Source: Bacteroidota bacterium (GTDB lineage: Bacteria > Bacteroidota > Ignavibacteria > UBA10030 > UBA8401). From it: DNA of 64,000 nt. Made by a program: the position numbers and the translations under genes. The notes beneath the pieces are model-generated. The model was not told the DNA's origin and did not search any database. It saw only the letters and a program-made list of their open reading frames with translations. Shown one piece after another: positions 1 to 8,484 of this stretch (its first letter is position 1; each line of letters begins with the position of its first letter). The DNA is taken from contig JBBAAO010000001.1 in assembly GCA_041658205.1 (NCBI GenBank), positions 1,426,001 to 1,490,000 on the forward strand, given 5' to 3'.

Positions 1-618
1 TCTATCAACACTGGAAGATTCAAAGATGAGATCGTCAAGGTTCCAATAGTAGGGAAGAAAGGTGAAACGACATACGTGGAAGTTGATGAGGAGCCATTTA
101 AAACAAATTTTGATAAGATACCGACCCTTCGTCCTGCGTTTCAAAAAGATGGTACAGTGACGGCTGCAAATTCATCTAAGATTAATGACGGTGCAGCTGC
201 GTTGGTGTTGATGTCCGCAGAAAAAGTAAAATCGCTTGGGATAAAACCAATAGCAAAAATAGTTGCATCTGCTTCGGCAGCAAAAGAACCGAACTGGTTT
301 ACAACAGCCCCGGCAGATGTTATTCCAAAAGTGTTAATGAAGGCTGGGTTAAATATTGGAGATATCGACCTTTTTGAAATTAACGAAGCATTTGCTGTGG
401 TTACACTTGTTGTAAATAAAATTATTGGAATCGACATCAATAAAGTGAATGTGAACGGCGGCGCAGTAGCACTTGGTCATCCTATCGGTGCAAGCGGTGC
501 TAGAATCACCGTATCGTTGTTGCATGCACTTCGCCAACGAAATCTTAAACGTGGAATGGCCGCCATTTGTATCGGCGGAGGTGAAGCAAGCGGATTGATC
601 GTTGAATTACTGTCATGA
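1..618 (+). CDS. Thiolase (acetyl-CoA acetyltransferase), C-terminal part
   Basis: The reading frame is open from base 1, so the N-terminus, including the first catalytic Cys, lies outside the window. The visible ~205 residues are the C-terminal half of a thiolase: NEAFA, GHPIGASGAR (catalytic His) and CIGGGEA (second catalytic Cys) are all intact. The family condenses two acyl-CoAs or cleaves 3-ketoacyl-CoA. The next two genes encode a 3-hydroxyacyl-CoA dehydrogenase and an acyl-CoA dehydrogenase, so it belongs to a short-chain beta-oxidation or butyryl-CoA pathway. Direction (degradation or synthesis) cannot be told, and no crotonase is seen in the window. Confidence 0.95.
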   Translation, partial: SINTGRFKDEIVKVPIVGKKGETTYVEVDEEPFKTNFDKIPTLRPAFQKDGTVTAANSSKINDGAAALVLMSAEKVKSLGIKPIAKIVASASAAKEPNWFTTAPADVIPKVLMKAGLNIGDIDLFEINEAFAVVTLVVNKIIGIDINKVNVNGGAVALGHPIGASGARITVSLLHALRQRNLKRGMAAICIGGGEASGLIVELLS

Positions 619-637
619 TGTAATGTAGGATAATCTT

Positions 638-1501
638 ATGGCTATTAACAAAATCACTGTCATTGGTTCCGGTACAATGGGAAATGGAATTGCCCATGTT
701 TTTGCACAATACAATTATAGCGTAACACTGAATGACATTAAGCAGGATTTTCTTGATCGCGGATTAAAAACAATTTCTTCCAATCTCGATCGTCAAGTAA
801 AAAAAGGAACATTAACCGAAGAGCAAAAATTGAAGACTCTTGCAAACATCAAGACTTCACTTGTTTTGGCTGATGCAGTGAAAGGCGCGGACATCATCAT
901 CGAAGCCGCTACGGAAAATAAAAACATCAAGTTTGATATTTTCCGCACTATTGATGCAAACGCTCCAGCACATGCGATTCTGGCAACAAACACTTCTTCA
1001 ATTTCAATCACCGAAATTGGTGCAGTGACGAAACGTCCATCACAGGTGATTGGAATGCATTTCATGAATCCTGTTCCGGTGATGAAACTTGTTGAAGTGA
1101 TTCGAGGACTTGCAACTTCCAATGAAACATATACTTCTGTTAAGCAATTATCAGAAGCTGTGGAAAAAGTCCCTGTAGAAGTGAATGATTATCCCGGTTT
1201 TATTTCTAACAGAATTCTTCTTCCAATGTTGAACGAAGCGATGTACTGTGTTATGGAAGGTGTTGCCGCACCCGAATCGATTGATACTGTAATGAAACTC
1301 GGCATGAACCATCCGATGGGTCCGTTGACGCTAGCAGATTTTATAGGATTGGATGTCTGTCTTTCAATTATGAACGTACTGTATGATGGACTTGGCGATT
1401 CGAAATATCGTCCATGTCCATTGTTAAAAAAGATGGTCGCCGCAGGTCACCTCGGAAGAAAAAGCGGGAAAGGTTTTTACGACTATACTGTTCAGAAATA
1501 A
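638..1501 (+). CDS. hbd: 3-hydroxybutyryl-CoA dehydrogenase
   Basis: This 287-residue protein has the usual length of the soluble single-domain enzyme, which interconverts 3-hydroxyacyl-CoA and acetoacetyl-CoA with NAD(P)H. The N-terminal dinucleotide-binding motif GSGTMGNGIAHVFAQ (about residues 10-24) is clear. The catalytic region has NTSSISITEI and GMHFMNPVPVMKLVEVI with the conserved His and Asn. The C-terminal helical domain carries NRILLPMLNEA and GLGD. It starts 19 bases after the thiolase, so the two are probably co-transcribed. An 84-base gap without an obvious terminator separates it from the acyl-CoA dehydrogenase. Confidence 0.95.
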   Translation: MAINKITVIGSGTMGNGIAHVFAQYNYSVTLNDIKQDFLDRGLKTISSNLDRQVKKGTLTEEQKLKTLANIKTSLVLADAVKGADIIIEAATENKNIKFDIFRTIDANAPAHAILATNTSSISITEIGAVTKRPSQVIGMHFMNPVPVMKLVEVIRGLATSNETYTSVKQLSEAVEKVPVEVNDYPGFISNRILLPMLNEAMYCVMEGVAAPESIDTVMKLGMNHPMGPLTLADFIGLDVCLSIMNVLYDGLGDSKYRPCPLLKKMVAAGHLGRKSGKGFYDYTVQK

Positions 1502-1585
1502 CACATTCAAATAATACCAACGCTGTATTATAACCACGGTGTTGTCATCCTCATTATCGCACAACTTAAAACATAAGAAAGTGAT

Positions 1586-2728
1586 ATGAACTTCGAACTG
1601 AATGAAACCCACAAAATGATCCAAGAAACTGCGCGCCAATTTGCGCATGTTGAACTTGCCCCTTCCGCTGATGAGCGGGACGAAAAAGAACTCTTTCCTC
1701 ACGAACAAATTAAAAAACTCGGCGAGCTCGGATTTATGGGAATGATGGTTCCCGAACAGTACGGCGGTGCCGGTCTTGACACGCTCAGCTACGTTATTGC
1801 GATCGAAGAGATTTCTAAATTGGATGCCTCTTGCGGTGTGATCATGTCCGTGAATAATTCTCTTGTCTGTTATGGATTGACCAAACACGGAACAGAAGAG
1901 CAAAAACAAAAATTTCTTATTCCGCTTGCTACAGGAAAAAAACTGGGCGCATTTGCCCTTTCGGAACCGGAAGCGGGTAGCGATGCAACAAATCAACATA
2001 CCACAGCAACGCGGGACGGTGATCATTACGTACTGAACGGAATAAAAAATTGGATTACGAATGGCGTGAATGCGGATTATGTCATTGTCATTGCACAAAC
2101 AGATCCGTCAAAAGGACACAAAGGAATTTCGGCATTTATCGTGGAAAAAGGAATGCCGGGCTTCTCCCATGGAAAAAAAGAACGCAAACTTGGGATTCGA
2201 AGTTCTGATACTGTTTCGTTGACGTTTGAAAATGTTCGCGTTCCTAAAGAAAATATGATTGGGGAAGAAGGATTCGGATTTAAATTTGCAATGATGACGT
2301 TAGAAGGTGGAAGAATTGGCATTGCTGCGCAAGCGCTTGGCATTGCACAAGGATGTTTAGATGCTTCGCTGAATTATTCAAAGCAACGAAAGGCATTCGG
2401 CAAACCAATTTCGGAATTGCAAACGATTCAATTCAAACTCGCCGATATGGCAACCGATATCGAAGCAGCTCGGTTATTAACATATCAAGCAGCAGTATTG
2501 AAAGAATCAGGACAACCATTTGCAAAACAAGCCGCGATGGCAAAACTGTGGACATCCAAAACTGCGGTGAAAAGTGCACTAGAAGCAATTCAAATACATG
2601 GCGGTTATGGTTACGTTCGCGAATACAATGTTGAACGGTATCTTCGAGATGCAAAAATTACGGAAATTTATGAAGGAACTTCGGAGATTCAACACATTGT
2701 TATATCCCGTACACTGTTGAAAGATTAA
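1586..2728 (+). CDS. Short-chain acyl-CoA dehydrogenase
   Basis: This is a 380-residue flavoprotein of the acyl-CoA dehydrogenase family, close to the butyryl/short-chain type in length and motifs. LSEPEAGSDA (about residue 128) and GIKNWITNG mark the FAD-binding middle domain. IYEGTSEIQ near the C-terminus contains the catalytic Glu of short- and medium-chain enzymes. It makes the enoyl-CoA double bond, passing electrons to an ETF, or works in reverse in butyrate formation. No etfAB pair is seen next to it. Together with the thiolase and Hbd it covers three of the four beta-oxidation steps. Confidence 0.93.
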   Translation: MNFELNETHKMIQETARQFAHVELAPSADERDEKELFPHEQIKKLGELGFMGMMVPEQYGGAGLDTLSYVIAIEEISKLDASCGVIMSVNNSLVCYGLTKHGTEEQKQKFLIPLATGKKLGAFALSEPEAGSDATNQHTTATRDGDHYVLNGIKNWITNGVNADYVIVIAQTDPSKGHKGISAFIVEKGMPGFSHGKKERKLGIRSSDTVSLTFENVRVPKENMIGEEGFGFKFAMMTLEGGRIGIAAQALGIAQGCLDASLNYSKQRKAFGKPISELQTIQFKLADMATDIEAARLLTYQAAVLKESGQPFAKQAAMAKLWTSKTAVKSALEAIQIHGGYGYVREYNVERYLRDAKITEIYEGTSEIQHIVISRTLLKD

Positions 2729-2753
2729 GCCAATGAGTTTCTTTGGCATTTTT
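2729..2753 (+). terminator. Weak stem-loop after acyl-CoA dehydrogenase
   Basis: GCCAA (2729-2733) can pair with TTGGC (2743-2747), and a short T run follows. The stem is only 5 bp, so termination here is a weak inference. Confidence 0.3.
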
Positions 2754-2785
2754 CGACTATATTATTCAGCATAACAGGAGAAAAA

Positions 2786-3379
2786 ATGAAAAAAGGGTTA
2801 ATTGTTCTTTTAGTAATCGTCGGAGTTATTATTCTTGGGGTGATGTGGGGTATCGGGAAATATAACGGCATAGTGAAATTAGATGAAGGTGTCAACGAAG
2901 GTTGGGCTCAAGTTCAAAACCAGTATCAACGAAGAATGGATCTTATCCCGAATCTTGTTGCGACAGTTCAAGGTGTAGCAAATTTTGAAAAATCAACGCT
3001 GCAGGCTGTTATCGAAGCCCGGGCAAAAGCTACACAAGTAACATTGTCTCCGCAACTCTTAAATGATCCGCAGGCATTCCAAAAATTTGAACAATCACAA
3101 GGTCAACTCTCTTCGGCTTTGTCAAGACTTCTCGTCACCGTTGAACAATATCCGAATCTTAAAGCAAATGAAAACTTCCTACAGTTACAATCCCAGCTGG
3201 AAGGGACAGAAAATCGTATATCCGTTGAACGGAAACGATTCAATGAAGTAGTTCAATACTATAATTCACATATCCGACAGATTCCCAATAATATGATCGC
3301 TTCATTTGGCGGATTCCAGCAAAAACAATACTTCCAAGCTCAAGCAGGAGCTGAAACTGCACCGAAAGTGCAGTTCTAA
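2786..3379 (+). CDS. lemA: LemA family protein
   Basis: This 197-residue protein has one N-terminal membrane segment (about residues 4-22) followed by a helical LemA domain. The signature region NQYQRRMDLIPNLVATVQG is followed by the typical EARAKA and FNEVVQYYN segments. AGGAG lies just upstream of the start. The family's molecular function is not established. LemA genes often sit next to TPM-domain genes of the YgcG type, as here, where the next gene begins 5 bases later, suggesting an envelope role for the pair. Confidence 0.93.
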   Translation: MKKGLIVLLVIVGVIILGVMWGIGKYNGIVKLDEGVNEGWAQVQNQYQRRMDLIPNLVATVQGVANFEKSTLQAVIEARAKATQVTLSPQLLNDPQAFQKFEQSQGQLSSALSRLLVTVEQYPNLKANENFLQLQSQLEGTENRISVERKRFNEVVQYYNSHIRQIPNNMIASFGGFQQKQYFQAQAGAETAPKVQF

Positions 3380-3384
3380 AGGAT

Positions 3385-4155
3385 ATGAAAAATTATTTCA
3401 TAGCGCAAAGAAGCAGATCAACAGTATTTCTAACGCTTCTTTGCGTTTTCCTTTTTGGAACTGTTGCTGCCCAAGTTGAAATTCCTTCCATCGTTGATCC
3501 TGTTTCCGATCTTACCAACACCCTCGATAATATTGAATACACAAAACTTCGAAAACAAATTATTCAATTCGAGGACAGTACTTCAAACCAACTAGTTGTA
3601 TTAATGATTCCAACGCTCGGAGAAAATGAAATCCGTGATTTTGGAATCAAGACATTGGAAAAGAATAAAATCGGGCAAAAGGGAAAAGACAATGGTATTC
3701 TGTTGCTGATTGCAAAAGACGATCGCAAAATTTCTATTGAAGTCGGTTACGGTCTGGAAGGTGTCTTGACTGACGCACTGTGTGATCAAATTATTCGCAA
3801 TAATATTAAACCGCAATTTCGAGATGGAAATTATTTTAAAGGAATTTCACTTGCAATAGAATCTATTACGCTGGTGACACGAGGTGAATATTCCGGAGAG
3901 ACAAAAAGAAGCAAGGAAGAGAGTAGTTGGTTTGGTGTTATCATTATTTTCATTGTCATTCTGTTTTCAATTATTTCCGGTTTTCGCAGAAGACAGTATG
4001 GAATTACATCCAGAGGATCACACAACAATTGGTGGGGTGGCGGTGGATTCGGTTCTGGAGGCGGATTTGGTTCGTTTGGCGGTGGTGGTGGAGGTGGCGG
4101 TTGGTCAGCAGGCGGTGGAAGTTTCGGCGGTGGCGGAGCCAGCGGTTCGTGGTAA
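3385..4155 (+). CDS. TPM-domain membrane protein with Gly-rich tail (YgcG-like)
   Basis: This 256-residue protein has a signal peptide (about residues 12-29), an extracytoplasmic TPM domain (about 35-170; note ILLLIAKDDRKISIEVGYG), and a membrane segment (about 182-200). It ends in a tail of Gly, Ser, Trp and Phe. This is the layout of YgcG-type proteins that accompany LemA. The tail is encoded by a run of GGN codons at about 4032-4150. The family is linked to envelope maintenance, but its activity is not settled. It is separated from a second TPM gene (5224-5679) only by the DAHP synthase gene. Confidence 0.88.
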   Translation: MKNYFIAQRSRSTVFLTLLCVFLFGTVAAQVEIPSIVDPVSDLTNTLDNIEYTKLRKQIIQFEDSTSNQLVVLMIPTLGENEIRDFGIKTLEKNKIGQKGKDNGILLLIAKDDRKISIEVGYGLEGVLTDALCDQIIRNNIKPQFRDGNYFKGISLAIESITLVTRGEYSGETKRSKEESSWFGVIIIFIVILFSIISGFRRRQYGITSRGSHNNWWGGGGFGSGGGFGSFGGGGGGGGWSAGGGSFGGGGASGSW

Positions 4156-4197
4156 TTCGAGATTCTCAAAAAATATTAAAAGATAGAAAAGATTATA

Positions 4198-5214
4198 ATG
4201 CTGATTTTATTAAAAACTGATGCAACGACTCAAGAAATAAAATCTGTTACAGACAAAGTTAAGGAATTAGGATTTACCCCTCACGAAATTCCGGGTGTTC
4301 AACGTGTTGCCATCGGAATCACAGGCAACAAGGCAAAAGTTTCTGCAGATAATTTTCTTGTTCTGCCAGGTGTCGTTGATGTTATTTCTGTCTCAAAACC
4401 ATTCAAACTTGTAGGAAGAGATTTTAAACCGGAAAATACGATTGTAGATGTTGGCGGTGTGAAGTTCGGCGGAAACGAAATACAAGTGATTGCTGGTCCG
4501 TGTTCTGTTGAAAGCCGTGAACAGATTTTGGAGATTGCAGAACTCGTTAAAGATTCCGGCGCAAAATTATTGCGAGGCGGCGCTTTTAAACCAAGAAGTT
4601 CACCCTATGCCTTTCAGGGATTAAAACTGGAAGGACTTGAGTATCTAAAAGAAGCGGGTGAAAAGACAGGATTAAAAATCGTCACTGAAGTAAAGGATAC
4701 AGAAACGCTTGAGGCTGTTGCAGAATATTCCGATCTGTTGCAAATTGGTGCGCGCAACATGTATAATTTTTCGTTGTTGGAAAAAATCGGCGAATTAAAA
4801 AAACCTGTACTATTGAAGCGGGGATTCTCCTCCACTATTGAAGAATTATTAATGGCTGCAGAATATATAGTCTCCCGTGGAAATTATAATGTGATATTGT
4901 GTGAACGTGGTATTCGTACGTTTGAAACCTATACACGCAATACACTTGATCTAAATTGTGTACCGTTAATTAAGAAATTATCACATTTACCGATCATTGT
5001 CGATCCAAGTCATGGAACAGGTGCATGGGATTTGGTTTCCCCGTTAGCGCAGGCTTCTCTCGTCGCCGGCGCGGACGGTTTAATGATAGAAGTTCATTCA
5101 CATCCTGAAAAAGCTCTTTCGGATGGTTATCAATCATTGACTCCGAAATCTTACGTGAAAATGATGTCGCAATTAAAACGATACGAATCCATACTTGAAC
5201 GAACCATCGCTTAG
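4198..5214 (+). CDS. aroF: 3-deoxy-7-phosphoheptulonate synthase (DAHP synthase)
   Basis: The 338-residue enzyme condenses phosphoenolpyruvate with erythrose 4-phosphate, the first step of the shikimate pathway. It is the short AroA-beta type with an N-terminal ferredoxin-like regulatory domain (about residues 1-70), followed by a (beta/alpha)8 barrel. Visible active-site motifs are AGPCSVES, GAFKPRSSPYAFQG, LKRGFSSTIEE, CERGIRTFE and DPSHGTG. The start codon follows a 42-base gap after the TPM gene. Its place between two TPM-domain genes has no obvious functional reason. Confidence 0.96.
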   Translation: MLILLKTDATTQEIKSVTDKVKELGFTPHEIPGVQRVAIGITGNKAKVSADNFLVLPGVVDVISVSKPFKLVGRDFKPENTIVDVGGVKFGGNEIQVIAGPCSVESREQILEIAELVKDSGAKLLRGGAFKPRSSPYAFQGLKLEGLEYLKEAGEKTGLKIVTEVKDTETLEAVAEYSDLLQIGARNMYNFSLLEKIGELKKPVLLKRGFSSTIEELLMAAEYIVSRGNYNVILCERGIRTFETYTRNTLDLNCVPLIKKLSHLPIIVDPSHGTGAWDLVSPLAQASLVAGADGLMIEVHSHPEKALSDGYQSLTPKSYVKMMSQLKRYESILERTIA

Positions 5215-5223
5215 GAGCTTCTT

Positions 5224-5679
5224 ATGAGTTTCTTTACCAAAAATATTCTTACCAAAGATGAGATGGATCAGATTGCGGCAAAAATTGCTGACATAGAAAA
5301 AGAGACAATCGGAGAAGTTCGTGTGAGCGTTCATAAATCTCGCTCAATAAAAAATAGAAATCTTTCCCTGTACGATCTCGCGGTGCAGAACTTTTTTGAA
5401 CTCGGGATGGAAAAGACAAAGGATAAAACGGGAGTATTGATCTATCTGCTGATGAGCGACAAGAAATTTCAGATTATCGGCGATGAAGGCATCAATAAAA
5501 AAGTTTCAAAGGAGTTTTGGGATATAATGGCAATGAAAGTCGCTGAATATTTTCGTCAAAGTAAGTTTGTTGAAGGCATTTGTTATGCCATCGACGAAGT
5601 TGGGAAAATATTAAAAAAAGAATTTCCGATGAAAGCAGGGGATACAAACGAACTTTCAAACGATGTCGTGGTGTCGTAA
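5224..5679 (+). CDS. Small TPM-domain protein
   Basis: This 151-residue protein has a TPM fold without signal peptide or Gly-rich tail. Recognisable parts are EKETIGEVRVSVHKS near residue 30, TGVLIYLLMSDKKFQIIGDEGI in the core (about 80-100) and a C-terminal segment with FVEGICYAIDEVG. It appears to be a shorter soluble paralogue of the 3385-4155 protein, and pairs of this kind follow LemA in related genomes. It starts 9 bases after aroF, with GGAG just upstream. Confidence 0.8.
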   Translation: MSFFTKNILTKDEMDQIAAKIADIEKETIGEVRVSVHKSRSIKNRNLSLYDLAVQNFFELGMEKTKDKTGVLIYLLMSDKKFQIIGDEGINKKVSKEFWDIMAMKVAEYFRQSKFVEGICYAIDEVGKILKKEFPMKAGDTNELSNDVVVS

Positions 5680-5680
5680 T

Positions 5681-6532
5681 ATGAAATATACCATTGCTGT
5701 AGCACAGATTGATTCAACCGTTGGTAATCTTGAAAAAAATATTGCCCATCATGTTTCCTATGTAAAAAAAGCTATTGCTAAAAAAATTAATATCATCGTC
5801 TTCCCCGAATTAAGTCTGACAGGTTATTCCGTGAAAGATTTGAATTGGGATCTTGCATTACGAGCAGAACCAAACAAATATTTTTCCGAACTGTTAAAAC
5901 TTTCCAAGCAGATCACCATTATAGCCGGCGCTGTTGAGGAAGCAAAGAATTTTGGCATCTACAATTCCGCCTTTGTATTTGAAGATGGAAAAATCTATAG
6001 TGCTCACCGAAAAAATTACCCGCCGACATACGGAATGTTTGAAGAGATGCGATATTTCAGTCAAGGAAAAGAAGTCTCTGTCTTCGATTCGAAATATGGA
6101 AAACTTGGCATTCTCATCTGTGAGGATATGTGGCACATGGCTCTTCCGTATATTTTGGCACATGACGGAGCCAATATTATCATCAGTTTAACAGCAAGCC
6201 CAACCCGACTATCAGGATCATCAGAAGAACTCACCAGTGCTTCCGTGAATCATGAACAACATCGAGCATATGCCCGACTTCTTTCCACCTATGTCGTATT
6301 TGCAAACAGAGTCGGAATTGAAGATGGAGTGAATTTTTGGGGTGGTTCACAGATTGTTGGCCCGAATGGAGATGCAATTGTGAACGGGAAGTTATTTGAA
6401 GAAGATTTAGTCACTGCAACAATTGATGATAATGAGATTCGGAGGGCCCGCAGGTTTTCACGACATTTCATCGATGATTCACCGGAATTTACTATCCACC
6501 AGCTAAAAAACTCTTTGAAACGAAACTCTTAG
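5681..6532 (+). CDS. Carbon-nitrogen hydrolase (nitrilase superfamily)
   Basis: The 283-residue protein is a single nitrilase domain. The Glu-Lys-Cys triad can be read in VFPELSLTGY (Glu), HRKNYPPTYG (Lys) and LICEDMWH (Cys). These resemble the glutaminase domain of glutamine-dependent NAD synthetase, but the synthetase domain is absent. The substrate is an amide or nitrile of unknown identity. The ATG at 5681, one base after the TPM stop, is preferred over one at 5663 because the domain begins directly at KYTIAVAQID. Adjacent glutamate dehydrogenase hints at nitrogen metabolism, but that is inference. Confidence 0.85.
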   Translation: MKYTIAVAQIDSTVGNLEKNIAHHVSYVKKAIAKKINIIVFPELSLTGYSVKDLNWDLALRAEPNKYFSELLKLSKQITIIAGAVEEAKNFGIYNSAFVFEDGKIYSAHRKNYPPTYGMFEEMRYFSQGKEVSVFDSKYGKLGILICEDMWHMALPYILAHDGANIIISLTASPTRLSGSSEELTSASVNHEQHRAYARLLSTYVVFANRVGIEDGVNFWGGSQIVGPNGDAIVNGKLFEEDLVTATIDDNEIRRARRFSRHFIDDSPEFTIHQLKNSLKRNS

Positions 6533-6574
6533 TGAGTATTTTTGCAATCATAAACTAATTAACGAGGCAATTGT

Positions 6575-7855
6575 ATGACCACTGAATATAAAGAACCGGG
6601 ACCGGTTCTTGATCACGACAATCCATTTGAATCAATGATGCAGCGCTTTGATAAAGCGGCAGAAATTTTACAATTGGAAAAAGGGGTGTATGAATATTTA
6701 AAGACACCTGTTAAACAAGTTACTGTTTCCATCCCTATTCAAATGGACAACGGACAAGTGGAAATTTTTGAAGGTCACCGTGTCATTCACAATGACATTC
6801 TCGGACCGTCGAAAGGAGGCATCAGATATGCACCAGATGTTCATATCGATGAAGTGAAAGCATTGGCGGCATGGATGACATGGAAATGCGCGTTGTTGAA
6901 TGTTCCATTCGGTGGTGCGAAGGGGGGAGTGAGATGCGATCCGACAAAACTTACTCAAGTTGAATTGGAAAAAATTACACGGCGTTACACAGCAAATATG
7001 ATGGACGTATTTGGTGATGACAAAGATATTCCTGCACCTGATATGGGAACGAATGAACAGACAATGGCATGGCTGATGGACACATATTCCATGCACATGC
7101 GGAAAACGGTCAGCGGTGTAGTTACTGGCAAACCGTTGCTCATCGGCGGATCACTTGGTCGCCGCGAAGCAACCGGCAGAGGTGTGATGATTGTAACACT
7201 CGGCGCAATGGAAAAATTGGGGATGAAACCGAAAGATACTTCCGTTGTAGTTCAAGGATTCGGAAATGTCGGTTCAATTTCTGCTCAGTTGATGAAAATG
7301 CAAGGCTGCAAAGTTGTTGGCCTTTCTGATATAACCGGTGGATATTTCAATAAGCGTGGTATTGATGTTGAAAAAGCACTTGAACATGTTGCGAAAAATA
7401 AAACGCTTGGCGGTTTTGACGGAGCTGAGAAGATTACACAATCAGAAGTATTGGAACTTGACTGCGATGTATTGATTCCGGCTGCAAAAGAAGATCAGAT
7501 CACTCCAGCCAATGCTTCAAAAATTAAAGCAAAGATCATTTCCGAGGGTGCCAACGGACCTACGACGGCAAAAGCTGATCCAATTTTGAATGATCGCGGA
7601 ATTATCGTTATTCCAGATATTTTAGCAAATGCCGGCGGAGTTACCGTATCCTATTTTGAATGGGTACAGGATCGCGTTGGATATTTCTGGTCGCTGGATC
7701 GCGTCAATCGTAGATTGGAACGAATGATGAAAGCATCATTTGATAATGTGTATGAAACAGCAGCAAAACACCAAGTACCGCTCCGTATTGGTGCATATAT
7801 TGTCGCAATCGATAGAGTTGCAAGAACATTAAAGATTCGCGGAATCTACGCATAA
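6575..7855 (+). CDS. gdhA: Glutamate dehydrogenase
   Basis: This 426-residue enzyme has the length of the hexameric glutamate dehydrogenase of the Bacillus/archaeal type. The substrate-binding domain has KGGIRYAPDV, MTWKCALLNVPFGGAKGG (catalytic Lys) and PAPDMGTNEQTMAW. The nucleotide domain has VVQGFGNVGS. It interconverts glutamate and 2-oxoglutarate plus ammonia. GAGG precedes the start. The stop codon overlaps the ATG of the next gene (TAATG at 7853-7857), so translation of the two is probably coupled. Confidence 0.96.
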   Translation: MTTEYKEPGPVLDHDNPFESMMQRFDKAAEILQLEKGVYEYLKTPVKQVTVSIPIQMDNGQVEIFEGHRVIHNDILGPSKGGIRYAPDVHIDEVKALAAWMTWKCALLNVPFGGAKGGVRCDPTKLTQVELEKITRRYTANMMDVFGDDKDIPAPDMGTNEQTMAWLMDTYSMHMRKTVSGVVTGKPLLIGGSLGRREATGRGVMIVTLGAMEKLGMKPKDTSVVVQGFGNVGSISAQLMKMQGCKVVGLSDITGGYFNKRGIDVEKALEHVAKNKTLGGFDGAEKITQSEVLELDCDVLIPAAKEDQITPANASKIKAKIISEGANGPTTAKADPILNDRGIIVIPDILANAGGVTVSYFEWVQDRVGYFWSLDRVNRRLERMMKASFDNVYETAAKHQVPLRIGAYIVAIDRVARTLKIRGIYA

Positions 7856-8469
7856 TGAACAAATTGTTGCGGAACATAACGGTGATACTGGTAATATTTT
7901 CAATGTGTTCTGCGACGGGAAATGAACCTTCTCATTCAGATCGTGAGATATTGTTTCGACTTTGCGATTCAACAATGCAAGCTGTTGCGTCAATGGAGTT
8001 GCAGCAATTTCATTCAGTGAGATTACTATCCACGAATGATCAGAATACGACATATTTTCAAACTCAATTCATTCAAGGATTAGTTTCACGGAACATTCCT
8101 CTGTTTGTGGAGAAAGATTCTTCCGAGACGACTCTCGAACTAACCGTTCGGGAGTCGTCTGTTTTATATAGTGAGCTGTTTACCGATTCTTTTTTGGGTT
8201 CACGAAAAACAGAGAGAACGGTTGCTTTCAGCATAGTTGCATCTCTTATTTCTCACATGAATGGTAAAGTACTCTGGTCCAAAGCATTTTCATCATCGTT
8301 TGTAGATACGGTACTATATTCAGAGATAGAACAGTTACACGACGGATCAATTCCATTGACAAAAAATCGAGTGCCGACCCTTTCATTCTTCGATTCAATT
8401 TTGGAACCTGCAATTGTGACAATCGCATCAGGTGTCGCGATTTATCTTTTCTTTACCATTCGAAGTTAA
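7855..8469 (+). CDS. Hypothetical exported protein
   Basis: The 204-residue product has a hydrophobic N-terminus (residues 5-20) ending in SMC, which may be an imperfect lipoprotein signal. A hydrophobic segment at about 183-201 ends in ATIRS-like basic residues. The region between has no recognised family motif; it looks like a short alpha/beta soluble domain with an SSVLYSELF strand. The start overlaps the gdhA stop. It precedes CapA-like and BamD genes, so an envelope role is plausible, but the function is unknown. Confidence 0.7.
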   Translation: MNKLLRNITVILVIFSMCSATGNEPSHSDREILFRLCDSTMQAVASMELQQFHSVRLLSTNDQNTTYFQTQFIQGLVSRNIPLFVEKDSSETTLELTVRESSVLYSELFTDSFLGSRKTERTVAFSIVASLISHMNGKVLWSKAFSSSFVDTVLYSEIEQLHDGSIPLTKNRVPTLSFFDSILEPAIVTIASGVAIYLFFTIRS

Positions 8470-8484
8470 TTCCCGACAACATCA

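Noticed and set aside
1424..2098. 224-codon minus-strand frame opposite the acyl-CoA dehydrogenase
   Set aside because: It lies over a clear gene, has no ribosome site and no recognisable domain.
3831..4169. Minus-strand Pro-rich frame opposite the TPM-domain gene
   Set aside because: It is the mirror of Gly codons in the TPM tail and has no start context or homology.
5663..5680. Upstream start of the nitrilase-type gene at 5663
   Set aside because: It overlaps the TPM gene; the domain begins at 5681.
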